From contig CP001673.1 in assembly GCA_000023725.1 (NCBI GenBank), positions 1,126,342-1,190,341 of the forward strand: a stretch of 64,000 nucleotides of DNA, in the 5' to 3' direction. Position 1 is the first letter of the stretch. Each line of letters starts with the position of its first letter. The notes under the pieces are model-generated. The model had not been told where the DNA came from. It ran no database searches and saw only the letters and a list, made by a program, of their open reading frames with translations. Shown here in pieces: positions 59,105 to 64,000 of this stretch. Position numbers and translations under genes: made by a program. The stretch comes from Flavobacteriaceae bacterium 3519-10 (GTDB taxonomy: Bacteria > Bacteroidota > Bacteroidia > Flavobacteriales > Weeksellaceae).

Positions 59105-59941
59105 TCAATGCTGAGCACTTTCTACCGTTAACAATGTTCTTTTGACGTCTTCTTTATACTTGCGCCCAACAGGAACCGTTATATCACTGATTTCTATCCT
59201 GCTCGCAGAAACTGAGGTAATATGCTGTTTATTAACCACAAAAGAGCGGTGAATCCTTACAAACTGGGACCCGGGCAACAGCTCCTGAACAGAGGTCAGT
59301 GTCTTCAGCACCGTAAACTCCGAAGCATCCAGTTTGATCCTGCAGTAGTTTCTAAGGCTTTCCACAAAAACAATTTCACTGATTCGGACTTTCCTTATGC
59401 TTTTGTCGATTTTAAAATTGATATACTCCTTATCATCATCCTTAAAAGTGGCATTCTGTTTCAAGAGTCTGTTTTCTTCGTTCAGTTCCGAATTGTTTCG
59501 CTGAAGGTTTTCAAACTGAGTCAGATAGGTGTAGGCGAGCGGAATCATTGCCGCAATATTAATATCCAGCGCGGTATTCATTATTTCTGAAAGGACGAAA
59601 TAGCCGGTATTTTTAAAACCCGGAAGAAAATGTGGCTGAATGAAATAAAGAGCCAGCGGGCGCTGTATAAAAACACTGATCAAAGCCACCAGAACGCAGT
59701 AGGAAATAAAGAAGCTGAAATACTTTTTCTTACTGAAGAACATCGGGAACAGGTAAAAAAGCGTGACATAGACCAATACCATCCTCGAAGGAAGACAGAA
59801 AACCTGAATCAGCATATTGCGCGAATAACTGTGATCTGAAACGCCCCAAACAAATCCGAAAAACAGAACAAACACCGTCCAGTATACAACGTGTTTCAGC
59901 CAGGATTTTGATTTGAAGCGTTCAAAAAACGATGGATTCAT
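59105..59941 (-). CDS. Membrane-bound LytTR DNA-binding regulator
   Basis: From the ATG at 59941 the product is 278 residues (an upstream Met 18 codons earlier is less likely). Four membrane helices (HVVYWTVFVLFFGFVW, RMVLVYVTLFYLFPMF, FFISYCVLVALISVF, INIAAMIPLAYTYL) precede a coiled-coil linker and a C-terminal LytTR domain: YINFKIDKSIRKVRISEIVF, VESLRNYCRIKLD, VRIHRSFVVNKQHI and IPVGRKYKEDVKR-like. This one-component form, with the LytTR domain directly on the membrane sensor, differs from the usual LytS/LytR pair. It is divergent from the esterase-fusion gene and may regulate it. Confidence 0.88.
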   Translation of the reverse strand: MNPSFFERFKSKSWLKHVVYWTVFVLFFGFVWGVSDHSYSRNMLIQVFCLPSRMVLVYVTLFYLFPMFFSKKKYFSFFISYCVLVALISVFIQRPLALYFIQPHFLPGFKNTGYFVLSEIMNTALDINIAAMIPLAYTYLTQFENLQRNNSELNEENRLLKQNATFKDDDKEYINFKIDKSIRKVRISEIVFVESLRNYCRIKLDASEFTVLKTLTSVQELLPGSQFVRIHRSFVVNKQHITSVSASRIEISDITVPVGRKYKEDVKRTLLTVESAQH

Positions 59942-60044
59942 ACTTTTTAATCTTCTCCAAATGTAATTATTTATCCTAAAACCATCTTCCGCCATTTCTG
60001 AGTCTGTTTTTTGTACAGCATAACCTGCTGTTTGTCCTAACGCC

Positions 60045-60075
60045 TTGTAACAAAGACAAAGGAAGAATATTTTTG
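60045..60075 (+). promoter_or_regulatory. Promoter of the esterase-fusion gene
   Basis: TATTTTTG (60068-60075) is a perfect -7 element, with TTG (60045-60047) 20 bases upstream as a -33 element. It predicts a start at about 60080, 15 bases before the ATG at 60095. Confidence 0.6.
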
Positions 60076-60094
60076 ATTAAAATTACATTCAAGA

Positions 60095-62092
60095 ATGAAA
60101 CTTCCCCTTTCTTTTTCACTTTTATTTTTAGCATTTCTTATCCCGGTTTCAGGATTCAGCCAGGAAAACCGGGCGACGGTTGAAGCGGCAGCCTATCTGA
60201 AACAACATCCCAAACAGCCGAAAGATTATCTTGTTTCCAAGTTCACGAATTATCCTCTTGTTCTGTTGGGCGAAGACCACGCTGTAAAGGAAAATCTGGA
60301 TTTTGTAAAAAGCCTTATTCCGGAACTGTATGAAGCCGGCGTTTACAATCTCTGTATGGAATTCGGGTCTTACGAAAAGCAACAGGAACTGGATGAACTG
60401 CTGAATGCAGACCTGTTTGATGAGCGGAAAGCAAAAGATATGTTCTTTTTTTACAACGTCGGCTGGGCTTACAAAGAATATTTCGACCTCTACAAAGCGG
60501 TTTGGGCATTCAACAGGACCTTACCACGCGATGCGAAGAAGTTCCGGATTGTCAACCTCAGCTACCAATACCGATGGGAAAACTTCAAAGGCGGTGCAAG
60601 AACGCCCGAAAATATGAAAGCCGTTTTTAATCTGGGAACACCTGACCGGTTCCGCACGGAGATTATTAAAAAGGAAATCATCAGCAAAGATGAAAAAGCG
60701 CTGATCTATATGGGGCACGTTCATGTTTTCACCCGGTACAGAATGCCCATCCTGAAAATGAACAGTGATGACTTTTGTGATTACGATGAGGGGATGGTGG
60801 GAAACCGTCTTTACCGGTTAATGCCCGGAAAGATCTTCAACATTATGTTCCATACCCCGATGTTTTCGAAGACGCAGTATAATCCGGCTTATGTGTCGCC
60901 GGCCACTGGTGAACTTGAGAACGCGCTGCAGCAACTCAATTATCCACAGATTGGGTTCGATCTGATCAATACGCCTGTCGGAAAGCTTCGCGATAACAGT
61001 TTTTTCAGCTTCTGTCATTCAGATTTTAAGATGGAGGATTTCTTTGACGGTTATATTTTCCTCAAACCTTTCAAAGATCTGACTGGTTGCACTTTCGATG
61101 ACGATTTTTTCACAGGAAAAGACTGGACCTCTATCGAGAATAATTTTCCGGACCCGGACTGGAGAAAGCCGAAAAATCTGGAAGAATATAAAACAGCGGT
61201 TAAGAAATATGTAAATCTCAAAGACCGCTACAAAGAGGTGATCCAGACTTCGGTTCCTTCTGTGGGTTTTGGTAAAATTATCAGAATCAATCAATTCCCC
61301 TCGAAATATGTTGCGCCGAGAAATGTAGATGTCTGGTTGCCGGAGCATTTTAATCCCAATAAGAAATATGCTGTTCTTTATATGCACGACGGACAGATGC
61401 TTTTTGACGGGGCCGTTAACTGGAATCATTCTGAATGGAAAGTGGACGAAAATTACACAGCACTAAGCACAAAAATTAAACTGAAAGACTGCATTATCGT
61501 TGGACTTTGGAATACCGGCGCAACCCGGCATTCCGAGTATTTTCCACAAAAAGTTTTTGAACGTTTATCTGAGGAACTGCAGAACCAAACCCTCGAAAAA
61601 TACTTTGCGGGAAAAGTTCAGTCGGATCACTATCTGAAATTCATTGTAGAAGAAGTGAAGCCGTTTATTGATAAAAATTACCCTACGCTAAAAGACCGAG
61701 CGAACACTTACATTGCCGGTTCCAGTATGGGCGGACTGATATCGATGTATGCAATGTGCGAATATCCCGAAATTTTCGGGGGCGCAGCCTGTCTTTCCAC
61801 GCACTGGATTGGAATCACGGACCTTTTGAATGACGAAATTCCGACCGCTTTCCAAAACTATCTCAGACAAAAACTTCCGGATCCGAAAACCCATACAATC
61901 TATTTCGATTACGGAACCGAGGGACTGGACAGCCATTACGAAAAGCATCAGAAAAAAGTCGACCAACTCATGAAAGAGAAAGGCTTTGACAAAAACAACT
62001 GGGCCACCAGGAAATTCGAAGGGGCGGACCATAGCGAAAATGCCTGGAGCCAACGCTTTTCAATTCCACTGGAATTTCTTCTTAAAAAATAA
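60095..62092 (+). CDS. EreA/ChaN-like domain fused to a putative esterase
   Basis: This 665-residue protein starts with a signal peptide (to about GFSQ). The N-terminal half (about 30-360) resembles erythromycin-esterase/ChaN-like proteins, with LLGEDHAVKEN near residue 57 (the GExH motif), NLCMEFGSYE, and YMGHVHVF with conserved histidines. The C-terminal half (about 385-665) is an alpha/beta hydrolase of the esterase-D type: WLPEHFN, YMHDGQMLFDG, nucleophile motif GSSMGG (about 542-547), and GADHSEN with the catalytic His. Fusion of these two domains is unusual and suggests a single enzyme acting on an exported ester. It heads a pair with the GH13 enzyme, 20 bp away. Confidence 0.82.
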   Translation: MKLPLSFSLLFLAFLIPVSGFSQENRATVEAAAYLKQHPKQPKDYLVSKFTNYPLVLLGEDHAVKENLDFVKSLIPELYEAGVYNLCMEFGSYEKQQELDELLNADLFDERKAKDMFFFYNVGWAYKEYFDLYKAVWAFNRTLPRDAKKFRIVNLSYQYRWENFKGGARTPENMKAVFNLGTPDRFRTEIIKKEIISKDEKALIYMGHVHVFTRYRMPILKMNSDDFCDYDEGMVGNRLYRLMPGKIFNIMFHTPMFSKTQYNPAYVSPATGELENALQQLNYPQIGFDLINTPVGKLRDNSFFSFCHSDFKMEDFFDGYIFLKPFKDLTGCTFDDDFFTGKDWTSIENNFPDPDWRKPKNLEEYKTAVKKYVNLKDRYKEVIQTSVPSVGFGKIIRINQFPSKYVAPRNVDVWLPEHFNPNKKYAVLYMHDGQMLFDGAVNWNHSEWKVDENYTALSTKIKLKDCIIVGLWNTGATRHSEYFPQKVFERLSEELQNQTLEKYFAGKVQSDHYLKFIVEEVKPFIDKNYPTLKDRANTYIAGSSMGGLISMYAMCEYPEIFGGAACLSTHWIGITDLLNDEIPTAFQNYLRQKLPDPKTHTIYFDYGTEGLDSHYEKHQKKVDQLMKEKGFDKNNWATRKFEGADHSENAWSQRFSIPLEFLLKK

Positions 62093-62112
62093 CCAACTTA
62101 CCTTTTATTATT

Positions 62113-63969
62113 ATGAAAAAATTACTTCCCGTCTTTTTGCTTTTCCTCAGTTTCAATTCGCTGTTCTCTCAAAGAATTGAACGTATTGAGCCCGCCAACT
62201 GGTGGACCGGAATGAAATATAACACCGTCACGCTGTTGATTTATGGTAAAGACCTCTCGGATTTGCAACCGGCGGTTTCTTATCCCGGTGTTACCATCAC
62301 CGAAAGTAAAACGGTTGAGAATAAAAACTATCTTTTTCTGACTTTGCAGATCAGTGCTGATGCAAAACCCGGAACCGTTAAAATTAAATTCTCAAAGGAT
62401 AAAAAAATACTTCTGACAAAGGATTTTCCGATTTTCGCACGGGAAGCCAACAGTGCAAACCGAGAAAGTTACGGTTCGAAAGATGCTGTTTTGCTGATTA
62501 TGCCGGACCGATTTTCAAACGGTGATGAAAAGAATGATATTGTAAAAACCACGCTCGAGCAAAAACTTGACAGAACCCATGAAAATGCGAGACACGGCGG
62601 CGATATTCAGGGGATTATCAATCATCTGGATTATATTCAGTCTTTGGGGTATACGCAGATATGGAACACGCCTCTGATTGAAAATGATGAACCTGCCTAT
62701 TCTTATCACGGGTATGCCGCAACGGATTTCTACAGGATTGACCCTAGATTCGGCAGCAATGAGGATTTTAAAAAACTTTCTGCCGAAGCCCGAAAAAGAG
62801 ATATTGGTCTGATTTGGGATGTTGTGCTTAATCATTGTGGTACACAGTATTATTTCATCAAAGACTTACCGGAGAAAAGCTGGGTCAACTATCCCGATCC
62901 GGAAAACAGACTCAGGACTACGCATCTTAAAACAACCGTCACAGACCTCTATGCCACCGAAATTGATAAAGAAGAATATCTTAGTGGCTGGTTTGATGGG
63001 CATATGGCAGACCTCAACCAAAAAAACCCATTGGTAGCCAAATATCTCACGCAGAATGTTATTTGGTGGATTGAGTACGCGGGCATTTCCGGCCTGCGTG
63101 TCGATACCTATTCTTATTCGGATAAAAACTTCTTAGCCGGATGGTCAAAAACTGTTCTTGAAGAATATCCGCGAATTAACATTGTCGCCGAAGAAATGTC
63201 ACGGAATATAGCCCAGACTTCTTATTGGCAGATTGACAAGGATAATAAAGACGGTTACAAAAGCTATATACCCATGATGATGGATTTTTCCCTGAACGAC
63301 CAGATTGTTTCTGCACTCAATGAAAAAAGCAATTGGTTTTCTTCCTGGAGAAAAGTGTATGAAAGTGTGGCAAATGATTTCCTTTTTCCACATCCTGACA
63401 ATCAACTGATCTTCCCGGATAACCACGATGTGGACCGATTCTATTCCCGTATCAATAAAAATTTTGACCACTGGAAACTTGGGATAGCCATGTACATGAC
63501 GATGCGCGGTACACCCCAGTTTTTCTATGGAACCGAAGTTCTGATGACCAACGACAAAGCGGGTAGCGACGGGCAGAGGAGAAGCGACTTCTACGGAGGC
63601 TGGAAAGGTGACACGAAAAGTGCAGTGACAGAAACAGGACTGTCTGATGAGGAAAAAGAAGCCAAGAAATACTTTGCTCATTTACTCAACTGGCGAAAAA
63701 CGAGTGACGCAGTTGCCCACGGAAAATTCAAACATTACGGCCCGACCGATAATGATGTATATGTTTATTTTCGCTATACGGACACACAAAAACTGATGGT
63801 TATACTTAACAAAAATCCGGAGCAGGTAACACTTGCCCTCGATCGGTATAATGAAATGATTCCTTTAAAATTTCAGGCAAAAGAAGTGATCTCGGGAAGA
63901 AAAGTCAGTTACCAAAATACCGTTGAGATTCCTGCAGGAACAGCAATGATCCTTGAAATAGAGCATTGA
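62113..63969 (+). CDS. GH13 maltodextrin-degrading enzyme (cyclomaltodextrinase/neopullulanase-like)
   Basis: This 618-residue secreted enzyme (signal to about LFSQ) has an N-terminal beta-sandwich typical of Cyc-maltodext_N domains (RIERIEPANWWTGMKY), then the GH13 barrel. Motifs are DVVLNH (region I), GLRVDTYSY with the nucleophile Asp at about 333 (region II), NIVAEEMSRN with the acid/base Glu at about 360 (region III) and FPDNHDVDRF with the third Asp at about 438 (region IV). SusA-like enzymes of this kind break cyclodextrin, pullulan or starch oligomers in the periplasm. It follows the esterase fusion by 20 bp. The window contains no malto-type SusCD directly beside it. It is complete and shortly before the window end. 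Confidence 0.93.
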   Translation: MKKLLPVFLLFLSFNSLFSQRIERIEPANWWTGMKYNTVTLLIYGKDLSDLQPAVSYPGVTITESKTVENKNYLFLTLQISADAKPGTVKIKFSKDKKILLTKDFPIFAREANSANRESYGSKDAVLLIMPDRFSNGDEKNDIVKTTLEQKLDRTHENARHGGDIQGIINHLDYIQSLGYTQIWNTPLIENDEPAYSYHGYAATDFYRIDPRFGSNEDFKKLSAEARKRDIGLIWDVVLNHCGTQYYFIKDLPEKSWVNYPDPENRLRTTHLKTTVTDLYATEIDKEEYLSGWFDGHMADLNQKNPLVAKYLTQNVIWWIEYAGISGLRVDTYSYSDKNFLAGWSKTVLEEYPRINIVAEEMSRNIAQTSYWQIDKDNKDGYKSYIPMMMDFSLNDQIVSALNEKSNWFSSWRKVYESVANDFLFPHPDNQLIFPDNHDVDRFYSRINKNFDHWKLGIAMYMTMRGTPQFFYGTEVLMTNDKAGSDGQRRSDFYGGWKGDTKSAVTETGLSDEEKEAKKYFAHLLNWRKTSDAVAHGKFKHYGPTDNDVYVYFRYTDTQKLMVILNKNPEQVTLALDRYNEMIPLKFQAKEVISGRKVSYQNTVEIPAGTAMILEIEH

Positions 63970-63988
63970 TCTTTTGGGGAGGCAGGCG

Positions 63989-64000
63989 TCAAGAGCCAGG
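63989..64000 (+). repeat. Dispersed repeat tail at window edge
   Basis: TCAAGAGCCAGG at 63989 matches the start of the AAGAGCCAGGGAAAAAGG motif at 45453 and 58495. The remainder lies beyond the window. Confidence 0.35.

Overview
The window is chromosomal DNA from a Bacteroidota bacterium, most likely a Chryseobacterium/Kaistella-like member of the Weeksellaceae. The evidence is a SusC/SusD pair, an RteC protein, membrane-bound TPR-AraC and LytTR regulators, a DUF6520-type small protein, and repeated perfect matches to the Bacteroidota -7 promoter consensus TAnnTTTG. No tRNA, rRNA or CRISPR array was seen.

Positions 1-19 kb are mostly housekeeping and metabolic genes. They hold the 3' part of mnmE, two Crp/Fnr-type regulators, a haem-binding-like protein, a periplasmic 5-hydroxyisourate hydrolase, a META lipoprotein and two short-chain dehydrogenases. 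They also hold an iron-type TonB receptor with a PepSY membrane protein, a divergent DoxX/HxlR pair, an AraC regulator and a TPR histidine kinase with its response regulator. Several promoters can be read directly: a 20-bp operator shared by a Crp-like gene and an SDR gene, two Fur-like palindromes bracketing the TonB-receptor promoter, and nested palindromes between doxX and hxlR.

Positions 18.9-29.8 kb are the most unusual part. One tightly packed plus-strand gene run encodes a lipoprotein with a degenerate VWA-like metal site, a small membrane protein, a tubulin/FtsZ-like GTPase, a 1099-residue protein with an Hsp70/actin-like ATPase domain, a membrane coiled-coil protein, a MotA/ExbB-like channel subunit with a long coiled-coil tail, and a MotB/OmpA-like stator subunit with the proton-carrying Asp. 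A lipoprotein staphylococcal-type nuclease follows. The last two motor genes resemble ZorA/ZorB of Zorya, but ZorC, ZorD and ZorE are absent. Combining tubulin-like, actin-like and ion-driven stator proteins in one operon is the best candidate here for an undescribed envelope-spanning, possibly anti-phage, machine.

Positions 29.8-44.1 kb form a very AT-rich defence island: IS and hsdR relics, a fused GmrSD-type DUF262/DUF1524 protein, a DUF2971 protein, a HEPN protein, an HNH nuclease, an Mrr-nuclease/STAND NTPase fusion, an AbiTii protein, an OLD-like ATPase and an XRE regulator. The minus-strand genes are separated by inverted-repeat spacers that look like gene-cassette junctions. Next to the regulator are two tandem candidate small RNAs, followed by about 1.3 kb of dispersed hairpin repeats that also occur at 9.8-10.3 kb.

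Positions 46.2-64 kb return to GC-richer chromosomal DNA: a SusC-SusD-S9 peptidase operon, an opposing operon with MauE-like and DUF6520 proteins and a repeat lipoprotein, a TPR-AraC regulator with RteC and a broken AraC gene, a LytTR membrane regulator, an EreA/ChaN-like plus esterase fusion, and a GH13 maltodextrin-degrading enzyme.
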